Numbered from the stretch's first letter, positions 36,637 through 46,644 are shown. The stretch: DNA of 64,000 nucleotides from Stieleria sp. JC731 (GCF_020966635.1 NZ_JAJKFQ010000011.1:496001-560000), one strand, 5' to 3'. The notes: generated by a model not told the origin, from the letters alone. Numbers and translations are program-made.

Positions 36637-38455
36637 CTTCGTCGGTTTGCTTCGATAGCAGCCGGGCTCGAATACGGTTTCCGTGCTCTTGTGGAGCCCC
36701 TTCACGTTTGTAGATTTCGATCGCGCGATCGGTCTGTCCTAACGCTTCGGCGAGTCGTCCTAGGTTGTAGCGAGCCGGTTCGACCCACTCCGAAACTTGG
36801 CTTTCGTCCAACACACGATCATCGATCCAGCGTTCTGCCGTTTCGGTTCGGCCGTCATCAGCTTGCAGCAAACTTAGCCAGTAGGTTGCCAAGCGTTTGC
36901 CCATTCGCATCATCGCTTGAATCTGAGCAATCTGGCGATCGTATTCGGCCGCATCGACATCCAAATCGCTTCGACGGATTCCATAGGCAATTTGGAGGTC
37001 GACATCGATGCGGAGGTCTTCGATTTCAAATTCCGGAGCTCGCTGTTCCAAGTACAGCGTTCTGGCTCCCTTGATGTTCTCGTCTTCGACATCAGAGAAC
37101 TGGCCGGTCAAATGCCGCCAACGCCCGCTGATAAGGTTTTTTGCGCTATCCATGTCAGCTTCCAACATGGCCCAGCGAGCGACATACCAGAAGTTAAAAA
37201 TCGGATCGCGCTCAGCGTATTGGTCGCACACGGCTCGGTAGATTTCGGCCAGTACCGGAACGTCCCACATGCGAACGCTGCTGATACCAGTGACGGCGTC
37301 GAATTTCTTTGCCAGATCATCGGGGTCGACATAAACGTTCATGCGGCGATTGCCAGTCAGGCCCTGTTGCAATTGCTGCATTCGTGGACTGATCGCGATC
37401 GCAGAAAGGTTAAACATCGCGGCGCACTGCTGGACGTCGTTCTTGTCGATCGGATAAGTGAACTCATCCAAGCCAGCGATGCTAAGCCGGCGAAGGACCA
37501 ATTCGTCACGTCGAGCCTGAGCCAGCGTCGCAATGCCTTCCTGACCGGGGCCCGGAACAAAGATTCCCAAACGCGGCTCGAACAAGTAGATGTCATCTGC
37601 GACGAGTACACCGACAAAAAACGGGGTGACTTTTCCGGACTTACCATCGATCGTTCCGATGACAGCCGCTGGGATATTCGCTTGTCGGCAAAGTTCGGTG
37701 AAGACTCCTGCCCTTTGCAAGCCATCGCCCATTCCTCGCATCACAGCTTGATAATCGGTCTGGCGATATCCGGGGCCTCGAAAGGTCATTCCGAAGGGAA
37801 ATTTTGGACCGGGGGGGGCACCCGTGGTAGGCACATCAGGTTCGAATGAAACGTTGCGGATCGTCCAATCGAATAGGCGAGTCGCCGTTCGCAGTTGATC
37901 AAGTTGTTCTTCGGGCAATGACGCTGACAAGCTTTTGAACCAATCGTCCAAAAGTGTTTCGTTCATCAAGTCGCTGTCGACCCACGACGCGATCGAATGA
38001 AACAGGTAGCAATCTCGAAGATGCTGAGCGTCGGCGACTTGGAAAGTCTGCTCGTCGATCAGTTTAGAAAGTTCTTCAGGCGGATAGAGATCCGCGATCG
38101 ACTTGGTAAGGTCGGGGCGTTTCGCAGTTGCCGCGGGCTGGTTTTCGCTCCATCGATTCAAATGGTAAGCGATCTGTCGGCGTGCTTTTTTAGGTTCCAG
38201 TTCGACGTATTGCTTCAGCAGCGCGAAGACTTCACCCAGGTGGTCTTGTTGGGACCGCGACTGTTGCTCGACTTGGCGTTTGTATTGAATTTTTCGTACC
38301 AGCGCCGTGTCGTCTTGGCATCCGCACAGTGACAACAAGGCTAGCGATAACATTGCCATCGGGGCGAGCGTCAGATGTGTCCAAGCTTTACTGATGTGGC
38401 AAATGCTTGGCTGGGGGCGACGAGGCCGGTGCGTGGGTGGGTTAGGGAGTGCCAT
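36632..38455 (-). CDS. lipoprotein with degenerate transglutaminase-like domain
   Basis: 607 residues from ATG 38455, which overlaps the kdsA stop by 14 nt; the frame is open to 38584, and ATG 38359 is another option. A signal helix ends in a lipobox LCGC (Cys46). Residues ~190-300 read like a transglutaminase fold ([32 protein letters not shown]). The position of the catalytic Cys (usual G-x-C-x3-RA) is Gly245 and the usual HxW segment is FFVGV, so it looks inactive. The C-terminal ~250 residues are helical and TPR-like (AERWIDDR...[23 protein letters not shown]), ending before the repeat unit. Confidence 0.7.
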   Translation of the reverse strand: MALPNPPTHRPRRPQPSICHISKAWTHLTLAPMAMLSLALLSLCGCQDDTALVRKIQYKRQVEQQSRSQQDHLGEVFALLKQYVELEPKKARRQIAYHLNRWSENQPAATAKRPDLTKSIADLYPPEELSKLIDEQTFQVADAQHLRDCYLFHSIASWVDSDLMNETLLDDWFKSLSASLPEEQLDQLRTATRLFDWTIRNVSFEPDVPTTGAPPGPKFPFGMTFRGPGYRQTDYQAVMRGMGDGLQRAGVFTELCRQANIPAAVIGTIDGKSGKVTPFFVGVLVADDIYLFEPRLGIFVPGPGQEGIATLAQARRDELVLRRLSIAGLDEFTYPIDKNDVQQCAAMFNLSAIAISPRMQQLQQGLTGNRRMNVYVDPDDLAKKFDAVTGISSVRMWDVPVLAEIYRAVCDQYAERDPIFNFWYVARWAMLEADMDSAKNLISGRWRHLTGQFSDVEDENIKGARTLYLEQRAPEFEIEDLRIDVDLQIAYGIRRSDLDVDAAEYDRQIAQIQAMMRMGKRLATYWLSLLQADDGRTETAERWIDDRVLDESQVSEWVEPARYNLGRLAEALGQTDRAIEIYKREGAPQEHGNRIRARLLSKQTDEG

Positions 38456-39308
38456 GAATGGGGCGGAAAGCTTGAATCGTTTCTCGGATAGCCAGCAGTC
38501 GCTGAACCAGTTCAGGAAACTGAGTGAGAGGAACCATGTTGGCACCATCACTGGGGGAGGTTTCCGGATTGGGGTGGGTTTCAAAAAAGACTGCGTCGAT
38601 ACCCACTGCTACGGCAGCCCGGGCCAAAGGTTCAACCATTTCTCGGTTTCCACCCGTGCTTCCTTGTCCGGATCCCGGTCGCTGCACGCTATGGGTGGCA
38701 TCGAAGACAACCGGAACGCCAAAGGACCGCATGGTAGGCAGTGATTGCATGTCGTTGACCAAGCGACCGTAGCCGAAAAAGGTGCCTCGTTCGCACAGCA
38801 TGACGCCACCATCACCGCTGCTACGCGCCTTCTGGACAACATATTGCATGTCTTCAGGAGCCATAAATTGGCCCTTTTTAATGTTGACCGGTTTGCCGGT
38901 GGAGGCTGCCGCAACGACAAGGTCCGTTTGACGCGCCAGGAACGCCGGTATTTGCAATAGATCGCAAACTTGTGCGACGGGAGCGGCTTGCTCTGGCAGA
39001 TGAAGGTCGGTTGTCGTCGGTAGGTCGAACTGCTTGCCGACGGTTTCCAGCATTGCCAGGCCCTCTTCCAGGCCCGGACCGCGGATTGCTGTCGCACTGG
39101 TTCGATTTGCTTTGTCGAACGAGGCTTTGAAGACAACATTGATGTTGGCCGATTCGTTTAGTTTGGCCAGTACCTCCGCAATTTGCGATGTGATCGCCTC
39201 GTTTTGCAGGACGCATGGCCCAGCGATCAGCAGCAGTGGCTGGTCATCGCCACACAGGTAGGGGCCGATCTGGACCGGTTGGACGGGTGAAGATTCCATG
39301 ATTGACAC
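38442..39308 (-). CDS. kdsA: 3-deoxy-8-phosphooctulonate synthase, metal-dependent type
   Basis: 288 residues. It condenses arabinose 5-phosphate and PEP to KDO-8-phosphate for lipopolysaccharide inner core. Motifs: [79 protein letters not shown] with [29 protein letters not shown] Cys at residue 32 (GPC) marks the metal-dependent class, unlike the Asn of the E. coli type. It overlaps the downstream lipoprotein start; plsC lies 231 bp upstream on the same strand. Presence implies a Gram-negative-type LPS. Confidence 0.95.
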   Translation of the reverse strand: MSIMESSPVQPVQIGPYLCGDDQPLLLIAGPCVLQNEAITSQIAEVLAKLNESANINVVFKASFDKANRTSATAIRGPGLEEGLAMLETVGKQFDLPTTTDLHLPEQAAPVAQVCDLLQIPAFLARQTDLVVAAASTGKPVNIKKGQFMAPEDMQYVVQKARSSGDGGVMLCERGTFFGYGRLVNDMQSLPTMRSFGVPVVFDATHSVQRPGSGQGSTGGNREMVEPLARAAVAVGIDAVFFETHPNPETSPSDGANMVPLTQFPELVQRLLAIRETIQAFRPIHGTP

Positions 39309-39539
39309 GTTCAGCGAAACAGTGAAAGGCGAATGGCACGACCGATCGAGACTCGGCCGTCGTCAAGATTCAGTTTCGACGATCAATCCGAAGCACGCAA
39401 TCGCAGTCTTCGCTGCAAGGCGACTGGAAAGCAGAATGAAGCCACTGCGCTAACGCGACAAGTTTGGCGGGGCAACCGGTTTGGTACGTCAATCAAACTT
39501 GGGCGATGTCGCTGACCGGCGCTCGCGCGATCTTTTAGA

Positions 39540-40145
39540 TCAGTGCTCTTTCAAATTGGCAACCGCTTGGCGAGCCCGTTTTAGGAACGCATGTTTCGGT
39601 TCGCCCGTTTCTAAAAAGATTGGGGCTCCGATCGTGATGCAGCTAAGCAGCGGTACGGGCAGCACTTCGCCACGCGGTAGGATGCGATTAACGTTGTCGA
39701 TATAGACCGGAACCAGTTCAAGGTCAGGGCGTTTCTTGCCCATGTAGTACAGGCCGCTTTTGAACTGCCCCATTTCTTCACCCGAGCTTCGGCCGCCTTC
39801 GGGGAACACGATAAGCGAATAGATATCGCCCATCTCTTCGAGCATCACATCGATCGGGCTGCGGTGAACTTTGATCTCTTTGCGATCGATCAACAGCGCA
39901 TTGAAGCTGGCCGCCATATGGGGCTTGATCCAACCGCGGCTCCAGTAATCTTTGGCCGCGACCGGGCGGGTTACTGCACGTATCTCTCGGGGCAGCGCCG
40001 ACCACAACACCACGGCATCCAAATGACTGGTGTGATTGGCGAAATAAATGCGCTGGCACGTGTCCGGTTGGCAATCTACCCAACGGACCGTGAAACCACT
40101 AAAGAGTTTCGCAAGCAGAACGATTACATGACTCGTCAATGTCAT
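39540..40145 (-). CDS. plsC: 1-acyl-sn-glycerol-3-phosphate acyltransferase-like protein
   Basis: 201 residues, a single PlsC/LPLAT domain after a short hydrophobic start (VIVLLAKLFSGF). Acyltransferase motif I NHTSHLDAVVLW (HxxxxD), motif II region RGWIKPHMAASFNALLIDRKEI, motif III VFPEGGRSSGEEMGQFKSGLYYMGKK, and VPVYIDNVNRILPRGEV. It probably acylates lysophosphatidate or another lipid acceptor at the inner membrane. It lies in the minus-strand envelope block. Confidence 0.87.
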   Translation of the reverse strand: MTLTSHVIVLLAKLFSGFTVRWVDCQPDTCQRIYFANHTSHLDAVVLWSALPREIRAVTRPVAAKDYWSRGWIKPHMAASFNALLIDRKEIKVHRSPIDVMLEEMGDIYSLIVFPEGGRSSGEEMGQFKSGLYYMGKKRPDLELVPVYIDNVNRILPRGEVLPVPLLSCITIGAPIFLETGEPKHAFLKRARQAVANLKEH

Positions 40146-40249
40146 CGCAACAGTCTACTCACGCGAGAAATATGATGGCAGTGGGGGCAGCCAAAGTCAG
40201 ACTCCGATTCTTTGATCTATCAGCCTGTTGATTTTTTATTGTCCCCGTT

Positions 40250-40278
40250 CATTCAGTGAAGGTAGCGTTCTTTCCCGC
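40250..40278. repeat. partial copy of the GGTAGCG repeat family
   Basis: 29 bp here align with 36562-36590 with about seven mismatches, both containing GTAGCGTTCT and a C/G-rich tail. Downstream (40310-40385) are short phrases such as CACAGAGGCACCGAG and GCCGAGACGCAGAG that look like decayed repeats. No gene lies in 40146-40434. Confidence 0.5.
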
Positions 40279-40434
40279 TAGGTTTGCAGAGGCGGTTGGT
40301 GGGATATTTCAACACAGAGGCACCGAGTTCATTAAGTGATCGGTGTCGTTTTTGAACGCCGAACCGCCGAGACGCAGAGTTCGAAGAGAACGGCTGGGTC
40401 GGCGGCATAGCACGATCGATACTGCGAACGCGAA

Positions 40435-41697
40435 TTAAGTCGCGTGATGTTCAGACGGAATTGAACTCGGCTGGCTACCGATCACCGCTGCCGCTTGTCG
40501 CTCCGGTTGGCTGACCCGATCGTACAAGGATGTGATCAAATCTTGGTACCCACCCACCATCGATTGAAGGGATCCGGTTCGCAGAACCAATTGTCGGCCC
40601 GCGCGGCCCATCGCTTGACTTTCGGTTCGGTTGGAAATCAGTCGATCCACCGAGGCTACCATGCCTTCTACATCTTCCGATTCGAAGAGCAGCCCCGTCT
40701 GATCGGGGATGATGGACTCACTGACTGAGCCGACATCGGTTGCCGCGACCGGAACTTCACACGCCAGAGCTTCAAGGATAGAAACCGGCGAGGCTTCATT
40801 TAGTGAGCAAAGCGTGAATACATCCAAAGCCGCCACGAGCTGCGGTGTGTCATGGCGTGTGCCCAGCAAGTGAATGCGATCTCGAATTCCGAGATCATTC
40901 GCTTCGGTTTCGATCGATTCTCGTTCGGGTCCGTCGCCGACGATGACCCAATGTAGATCCGGGTGACGCTCGCGTAGTTGTGATGCCGATCGAACCAACA
41001 GTCGGTGATTCTTTTCCGACCTCAATGCGGCAACGATCCCGGCCAACGGCGTTTCGGGGGGGAGTCCGAGTTCATCACGAAGTGCAATTCGTGCTTCCGT
41101 GCTGGGGCGAAATCGATCGCAATCCACCCCGTTGCGAATCACGTGGACTTTGCTTTCCGGAAAGCGTTCAAATTCGTGCAGGAACTTTCCGTGAGAATCC
41201 GCGACGGCGATAAAGGCATCCGTGATGGGGGTTAGCATGCGGTTCAGTTTGCCAACGCCGTCCGGCCATCCGGTACTGTGAAGCGCCGACGCGATGACGG
41301 GGACACCGGCAACGAAGGCGGCCAGCCGTCCCCAGAACATCTTATCACCCGCACCGACCGTGATGACGGCGTCAGCACGACGCATCTTCTTGGCCAAACG
41401 GGCGATAACCATGGCGTCCCACTTTCCGCCAATCAAATGGCTATGGACGGGAAACTCGTCAGCGATTTGCTCACCAAGCGGTCCCGGTTCTTTTAAGCAA
41501 ATGACTTCGGGGCGAACCAATGCCGGATCCATTCGCCGCAGCATGTTGACCAATAGAGTTTCCGCACCACCGACCGGCATCGAGGTGATCACGAATTGGC
41601 ATCGAAGCGGTCCGACATTCCGTCGAGCAGGAATGGGGCGCCAAAGTTGTCGAAGAATCATTGCGGATCTAAGAAAAGCTAGGGATGGAACGTTCAC
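40435..41697 (-). CDS. GT4-family glycosyltransferase
   Basis: 420 residues. The core begins QFVITSMPVGGAETLLVNML at ~30. GT-B features: VITVGAGDKMFWGRLAAFVAGVPVIAS, VHVIRNGVDCDRFRP, PLAGIVAALRSEKNHRLLVRSA, WVIVGDGPERESIE, VFTLCSLNEASPVSILEALACEVPVAATDVGSVSE (E-x7-E). The C terminus is a variable Gln/Ala/Ser-rich tail. Predicted to act on lipid- or surface-linked glycan at the cytoplasmic face. Upstream-most gene of the minus-strand block that continues with plsC and kdsA. Confidence 0.9.
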   Translation of the reverse strand: MNVPSLAFLRSAMILRQLWRPIPARRNVGPLRCQFVITSMPVGGAETLLVNMLRRMDPALVRPEVICLKEPGPLGEQIADEFPVHSHLIGGKWDAMVIARLAKKMRRADAVITVGAGDKMFWGRLAAFVAGVPVIASALHSTGWPDGVGKLNRMLTPITDAFIAVADSHGKFLHEFERFPESKVHVIRNGVDCDRFRPSTEARIALRDELGLPPETPLAGIVAALRSEKNHRLLVRSASQLRERHPDLHWVIVGDGPERESIETEANDLGIRDRIHLLGTRHDTPQLVAALDVFTLCSLNEASPVSILEALACEVPVAATDVGSVSESIIPDQTGLLFESEDVEGMVASVDRLISNRTESQAMGRAGRQLVLRTGSLQSMVGGYQDLITSLYDRVSQPERQAAAVIGSQPSSIPSEHHAT

Positions 41698-41934
41698 CGA
41701 AGCCTAGCTCATGTGATCGATCAGACACGCAGTTCCTGCGGTCAAAGCGGACTTCTTTATCGGATCCGAAGGAGGGGGAGGAACGCAGTCTCGGTGTGCT
41801 CAATATCGCGACGACTTGAGCGAATTCGTGGCTTTGGAACCAAAAAGTAGGGTTTTTCTCGGAAGTGGACTTTCCGCAAATTTATTGCTTTTGTTAAAGC
41901 CAGCCTGAACCCTCTTCCTCAGCAGGCTTTCAAA

Positions 41935-42840
41935 ATGCGTCGAATGCTCCGCCCATCAAAAATCCCCGCCGCCGCGATCGTTAGTTCCGCTGCGTTGCTG
42001 CTGATTTGCGGCTGCAGGAATACGACAACGGGAGCCGTCGGTCCGCTGGGCCAATCGACGACGTTGGCTCCAGTTCAGGGCGGGATTCCACTATCGCCAA
42101 TCCAGCCCACATCGGGCGTCAGCGCATTTGGATCGCCAACGCGAGTCCCGCCGCCACCGACCGGTTCGTACAGCGTTCCGGGTGGCTATGGAGGATCGGC
42201 GAACTACGCACCGACGAACAGCAGTTCTGCAGTTCCATCGGGGGCAGCCTACAACCAAGCCGGGTTGACTCGCGGTGTTACCGATTTAACCAACGGAAAC
42301 GCTGGCTACGATAACTCGATCCGTCAAACGGGTTGGGTATCCGAGACTCCTCAAGCTCTGCCGACCCAACAATTCGCACCTGCACCATTGGCTACACCGA
42401 CGGACTCGATCCGATCAGGTGGGATGCAAGTGATTGATTTAACCGGGTCGCCTTACCCTCCCGGATACGTTCCACCACAGAACCGTCCTGGCGTCTACGA
42501 TGCGTCGACGTATGGAACATCAACCTACGGAACGTCGACATACAGCGGCAGCAACTCGGTCGCATTGCCGCAGTCTGCACCCTATCCAAACGCCGTAAAC
42601 CAGAACTTCGTTCCAACGTCAGGATACCAGCAAGCTCAGGATTCGTTTGCCAGTCAGCAAACCAATGTCAATCTTGGGCAGCCAGTTAATTCGACGTTCG
42701 TTTCGACTCCGAACGGTTTTGCAAATTCTCCAACGCCACAAGTCGCAGCCCAGCACACCGCATCGTTGCCATCGACAGAACCGATTGCCGATGGTGGTGA
42801 TTCGAGTTTGCAATGGCGTCGACCACAGCCGCGTTTCTAA
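41935..42840 (+). CDS. low-complexity lipoprotein, unknown function
   Basis: 301 residues. A signal helix (IVSSAALLLICGC) ends at a lipobox ICGC. The mature chain has almost no predicted structure: rich in Pro, Ser, Thr, Gly, Gln and Asn, with PPPPTGSYSVPGGYGG and a short tandem YGTSTYGTSTY. There are no domains or catalytic motifs. Such extended lipoproteins probably span the cell wall or serve as surface linkers. It stands alone on the plus strand facing the VanZ-like gene. Confidence 0.72.
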   Translation: MRRMLRPSKIPAAAIVSSAALLLICGCRNTTTGAVGPLGQSTTLAPVQGGIPLSPIQPTSGVSAFGSPTRVPPPPTGSYSVPGGYGGSANYAPTNSSSAVPSGAAYNQAGLTRGVTDLTNGNAGYDNSIRQTGWVSETPQALPTQQFAPAPLATPTDSIRSGGMQVIDLTGSPYPPGYVPPQNRPGVYDASTYGTSTYGTSTYSGSNSVALPQSAPYPNAVNQNFVPTSGYQQAQDSFASQQTNVNLGQPVNSTFVSTPNGFANSPTPQVAAQHTASLPSTEPIADGGDSSLQWRRPQPRF

Positions 42841-42883
42841 GAACCAGGCGCGGTCGACCCACAAGTTCGGATCACGTTTTCCG

Positions 42884-43915
42884 TTAACGCGGAACGAGAC
42901 GCAGGTGGTCGATCGCCACCACGGTGGCAACAGTTGGCTTGACCATTCCGATGTCGATGAATTGGATGTGTGACAAGTCCAAACCGTGTTCGGCCATCGC
43001 TTCAAATTCTTGTTGGGTGACTGTGATCTGCTGCCGTGTTCCGCGAGTCAGCTGAACGATCTTTTCGAATTCGCCGTTGTGCGATTGATGGTCGATAAAT
43101 TTTAAGACCAATGTCGCATTCGATACCGGTGAATCATCTGGCAACATGGCGTCGACTTGGAAATCAAATTTCCCACGCCAATCATGATGAAACGCGATTT
43201 GCGTGATCGCCGGAAAGTCCCCCGGTAAAAAGATGATTTCACCGCCGTAGGTACCTTCGGTGACATAGCGACTGCTTCGACGTAGCTTCGATCCATTGCA
43301 GTACCAGCGGGTCAGTTCTGTATCGCTTTCGAACGATGACAATCGAGGAAAGTTCAGGTGCATCGCGGCAACATCCGAAAGCATCCGCACCGGTGCGACC
43401 CAGGCCATCATGAAGAACGCGAATGCGGTGAGATAGCAGCTGATTTCAAGTGCGCTCTTTAGCATCCGTCGAACAGCGCGACCGAGATAGATTGCGATTG
43501 CCGCGGCGACTCCCAACGTGTTGGCGATGGCGTCGTGGCGCGACATACTTCGTCCGAATTCGCTTTGGGCAAATTCCATCGCGATGCCAAAACCGACCAA
43601 TGTTGAACCGGCAATCAAGCAGCGGAAAAGCAACTTTCGGAATTCGCGATCAATGCCGCTAAGGGCCAAGGGGCGTAGGCGTTGCCAGCTGTAGAGCCAC
43701 GCCAGGGTCAAAGTGCCGAACAGAGGGGCATGGACTAAGTCACCAATCGCGCTCGCTGCACGGCCGTGGAAAGGGATCGGCACAAGCAATGCAAGGATCA
43801 CAAGAACCAACGTGAGGCCGATCGCTTTGACAACCCGGGCCGAGTCAACCGGTTGCGAACGGACTTGATCGCCTGCGGTGGATTGAGGCAAACGCGAGCG
43901 GGCACCGAAGCTCAT
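42884..43915 (-). CDS. VanZ-like membrane protein with C-terminal beta domain
   Basis: 343 residues from ATG 43915, whose ATGA overlaps the stop of the kinase-Hsp70 gene, so it is translationally coupled; a longer frame starts at 43942. The N-terminal ~150 residues hold four hydrophobic helices with VanZ features (DLVHAPLFGTLTLAWLY; AMEFAQSEFGRSMSRHDAIANTLGVAAAIAI). The remaining ~190 residues are a beta-rich extracytoplasmic domain (WYCNGSKLRRSSRYVTEG, VFL-type strands, ending VVAIDHLRLVPR) resembling carbohydrate-binding sandwiches. VanZ proteins confer teicoplanin tolerance in enterococci; the planctomycete role is unknown. Confidence 0.8.
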   Translation of the reverse strand: MSFGARSRLPQSTAGDQVRSQPVDSARVVKAIGLTLVLVILALLVPIPFHGRAASAIGDLVHAPLFGTLTLAWLYSWQRLRPLALSGIDREFRKLLFRCLIAGSTLVGFGIAMEFAQSEFGRSMSRHDAIANTLGVAAAIAIYLGRAVRRMLKSALEISCYLTAFAFFMMAWVAPVRMLSDVAAMHLNFPRLSSFESDTELTRWYCNGSKLRRSSRYVTEGTYGGEIIFLPGDFPAITQIAFHHDWRGKFDFQVDAMLPDDSPVSNATLVLKFIDHQSHNGEFEKIVQLTRGTRQQITVTQQEFEAMAEHGLDLSHIQFIDIGMVKPTVATVVAIDHLRLVPR

Positions 43916-46644
43916 TCGTTCGCCGCCATCCATCGCGTCCATTCGGGTTCATCTTTGATCGGCAATGTCGGTTCCGGGATGGTCGCCAAACGTTTGCTTT
44001 CGGGAGTGCCTGGGGTTTGCGCACGAACCGTGAGTAATCCATCGACCGATAGCTCGAACGAAATCATACGTGTGCGTTTCGCCTTGCCTTCCTCTTGTCG
44101 ATCAACTTCGAAGGTATAGCGTCCCAGTGAATGCCAGGATTCACCTCGGACGCCCGATGATTCGACTACCGAGAGCGTCATTGATTCGCGATCTTGTGCG
44201 ATAGAGATCTTGCGGTTCGTTCGCGCGGGCAGTTTCTCGCCACGTTTGATAATCGGTAGGATTCTGCGACGCCGCTGCGCGTCCTCAATAACGATTCCGA
44301 TCGATTGCCCAGCAACGCTCTTCGGGGGAACGAGCACCTGTGATCGCTGTGGCAGTTCGGCTTCCAGGCAAGCGGCGGCACCACGGGCAACATCACTGCG
44401 GTCCGTGATGCGAATAGGCATATGCTCGGGAAGTCGTTTGAATACCCGCTCGCGCAGAGCTTCAATTTTTAACAACGATCCAAGTGTGACTGCCGATCCG
44501 ATTTTCTTGGGGTGGACACCGGTCGTTTCACAAACCCGATGCATGTCTTGCCGGATCCCATGAATCAGGTCCGCGCATCGTTCTAGCCAACGTTCACGCG
44601 ATACGGTGATCGAGTAGGGGCGATCGTCCATTTCAACGCTGACGGTAACATCCGGAAGCAGCAGCAACGAGTTCAACGCCCGTTCGCATGACATTTGCAA
44701 ACGCGATGCGGTGACCGTTTTGCGGCGGGGGTCAAAGCCATGTAATGTTCGAAACGCTTCCGATGCGAGTTCGACTAGGCGATGCTGCCAGGTCAACGTT
44801 CCGGTGTGCCAATGCCCTGAGGTCGCCAACTGGCGAAGTTGGGTGCCATCGCGATCGATCAGTGCCACTTCTGTGGCTTGTCCGGAAAGCCCGATGAAGA
44901 GGATCGTTTCGCTGGCGTTGAGGTCCATGGGGCCTTCGTCATCATCGCAGACGCCGCTATCTGCGGCCGCCAGCAGTGACTGTACCGCAGCGAGGCTTCG
45001 ATCGACTAGTCGAACGGATTCAAGACCGGCAAGACGACATGCCTGTTTAATGCTGCGTCGATGAAACTGGTCATAGCTTGCCGGAACGCTAACCGCACTT
45101 AGTTTGGGAAAGTTGTCATCGGGATAGCTATTGGCGATCGCGCGTCGAACGGACATCGCGATCAATACTTCTGGCGGACATTGTTTTCCTGCGATCGCAC
45201 GCTCGACGGTGTCTTTGCCGATGTACATGGGCAAGCAATGAACCACTCGCCTTGGCATTGCCATCCGCATCTGGTTCGCGTCGACATCGTATAGAACTTG
45301 ATCATCACCGTTGGCGATGGACATTCGCAGCAAGGGTTGACCTTCGGCCCCGGCGGATAGGTTGTGGATTCCGACTCCGGGAATCGCCTCGGCGGTTGCG
45401 ATATAGGTCATACCGAGATCGATTCCAAAAACGGGCACCGAACCGATCGTGGTGGAGCTTCCCGAAAGTGTCGAGGCATCTAATCCCGATTGACGATGCA
45501 CGAATTCCGAAAGCCATGCGGGGCTGTGGGAATCTTCGGCATAGCTACCAAGGTCTTCGATGACTTCGTCAAGCGAACCGTAACGCTCGCTCAATCGTTT
45601 GGCCATCATTCGACGCAAGATATTTGCGAAACCAAGATCGACGTCGTCTCGCAATTGCATCAAATCAGGCACCTCACCGTGGCGGTGCCCATAGACTTGT
45701 TCCAAGTACTCGCCCTGATACGGCGGTTTGCCAGTAAGCAGAAAGAACATCACCGCGCCAAGCGAGTAGATATCGCTTCGCGGATCGACTTCGTCCGGCT
45801 GTTCTAACTGCTCCGGCGACATGTACGCCAGCGTGCCGACAAGTTTACCTTTGCGTTTGTGATATGAATTGGGGTCTTGGATGCGTCCCAATTCACGACC
45901 ATCATCTGACCAAAGGACGTTGCTGATTTGGGCAAGTCCCAGGTCCAGAAGCTTGATGGTCCCGTCGTTTGCGCGGATTAAGTTTCCTGGTTTGACATCG
46001 CGATGCACGATGCCGTTTCGATGGGCATGCAGCAATCCCAGGGCAGCTTGTCGGATGATCGAAGCGGCAAGTCCAGGATTCAACGGGCCGTTCTTGGACA
46101 CAAACCGTGTCAGCGTCATGCCTTCGACGTATTCCATCACCAGAAAGTGAATCGTTTCGTGTTCGCCAGCGTCGAATGCGGTGACAACATTGGGGTGCAT
46201 CACACGCGAAGCGGCGCGGACTTCGTCATAGAACCGTTCGACAGAGGCGGCATCTTTGACACGGTCGCCACGCAACATCTTTAACGCGACAAGACGCTGC
46301 ATCCGAACGTGTTCCGCCAGGTAAACCTGCCCCATGCCGCCGGATCCGATCAGCTTTTTGATCCGGTAGTCGCCGATCTGTTCGGGAAGGTTTTCCGGGA
46401 TGCGAAACTTTTCTTTGCGATTGCTGGGCTTGGAATCTTGCTGGATCGAAGACCCATCCATCAGAGAAAGCGATGCTGATGACTCGGCCGCATCGTCGAA
46501 CTCCTGTGTGATCCCATCGGTGATCATGGGAGCAGCCGGAACGTCTTGGGAAGACAAACGCCAAAGCGCAGACGAATCGCCTGCAGATTTATCGTCCGCA
46601 GGTTCGTTCGAAACGGATTTGGATTTTTCGGATGACACGTTCAA
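43912..46644 (-). CDS. Ser/Thr protein kinase fused to an Hsp70-like ATPase domain
   Basis: 910 residues, possible starts TTG 46644, GTG 46638 or ATG 46527. Residues ~1-85 are disordered, Ser/Asp-rich. Residues ~90-370 form a complete Hanks kinase: GSGGMGQVYLAE, Lys122 (VALKML), HRDVKPGN (Asp216), DLG (234-236), TLAYMSPEQL. Residues ~403-760 align to the Hsp70 nucleotide-binding domain: VFGIDLGMTYIATAEA, LSAVSVPASYDQFHRRSIKQA, RLAGLESVRLVDRSLAAVQSL, IGLSGQATEVALID, VTLGSLLKIEALRERVF, and VARGAAACLEAEL. Residues ~770-880 match the substrate-binding beta domain (LPIIKRGEKLPARTNRK). The Hsp70 phosphate-2 loop lacks the usual DxGGGT, so ATP turnover may be altered. No transmembrane helix. Confidence 0.88.
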   Translation of the reverse strand: MNVSSEKSKSVSNEPADDKSAGDSSALWRLSSQDVPAAPMITDGITQEFDDAAESSASLSLMDGSSIQQDSKPSNRKEKFRIPENLPEQIGDYRIKKLIGSGGMGQVYLAEHVRMQRLVALKMLRGDRVKDAASVERFYDEVRAASRVMHPNVVTAFDAGEHETIHFLVMEYVEGMTLTRFVSKNGPLNPGLAASIIRQAALGLLHAHRNGIVHRDVKPGNLIRANDGTIKLLDLGLAQISNVLWSDDGRELGRIQDPNSYHKRKGKLVGTLAYMSPEQLEQPDEVDPRSDIYSLGAVMFFLLTGKPPYQGEYLEQVYGHRHGEVPDLMQLRDDVDLGFANILRRMMAKRLSERYGSLDEVIEDLGSYAEDSHSPAWLSEFVHRQSGLDASTLSGSSTTIGSVPVFGIDLGMTYIATAEAIPGVGIHNLSAGAEGQPLLRMSIANGDDQVLYDVDANQMRMAMPRRVVHCLPMYIGKDTVERAIAGKQCPPEVLIAMSVRRAIANSYPDDNFPKLSAVSVPASYDQFHRRSIKQACRLAGLESVRLVDRSLAAVQSLLAAADSGVCDDDEGPMDLNASETILFIGLSGQATEVALIDRDGTQLRQLATSGHWHTGTLTWQHRLVELASEAFRTLHGFDPRRKTVTASRLQMSCERALNSLLLLPDVTVSVEMDDRPYSITVSRERWLERCADLIHGIRQDMHRVCETTGVHPKKIGSAVTLGSLLKIEALRERVFKRLPEHMPIRITDRSDVARGAAACLEAELPQRSQVLVPPKSVAGQSIGIVIEDAQRRRRILPIIKRGEKLPARTNRKISIAQDRESMTLSVVESSGVRGESWHSLGRYTFEVDRQEEGKAKRTRMISFELSVDGLLTVRAQTPGTPESKRLATIPEPTLPIKDEPEWTRWMAANE

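Noticed and set aside
36917-37849. 310-codon plus-strand ORF inside the lipoprotein gene
   Set aside because: Antisense shadow of the pseudo-transglutaminase lipoprotein; composition and motifs fit the minus strand.
19446-43915. Vancomycin resistance cluster (VanX-like and VanZ-like genes in the same window)
   Set aside because: The two genes are more than 20 kb apart, in different operons, and no vanH, vanA-type ligase or vanRS genes are present.
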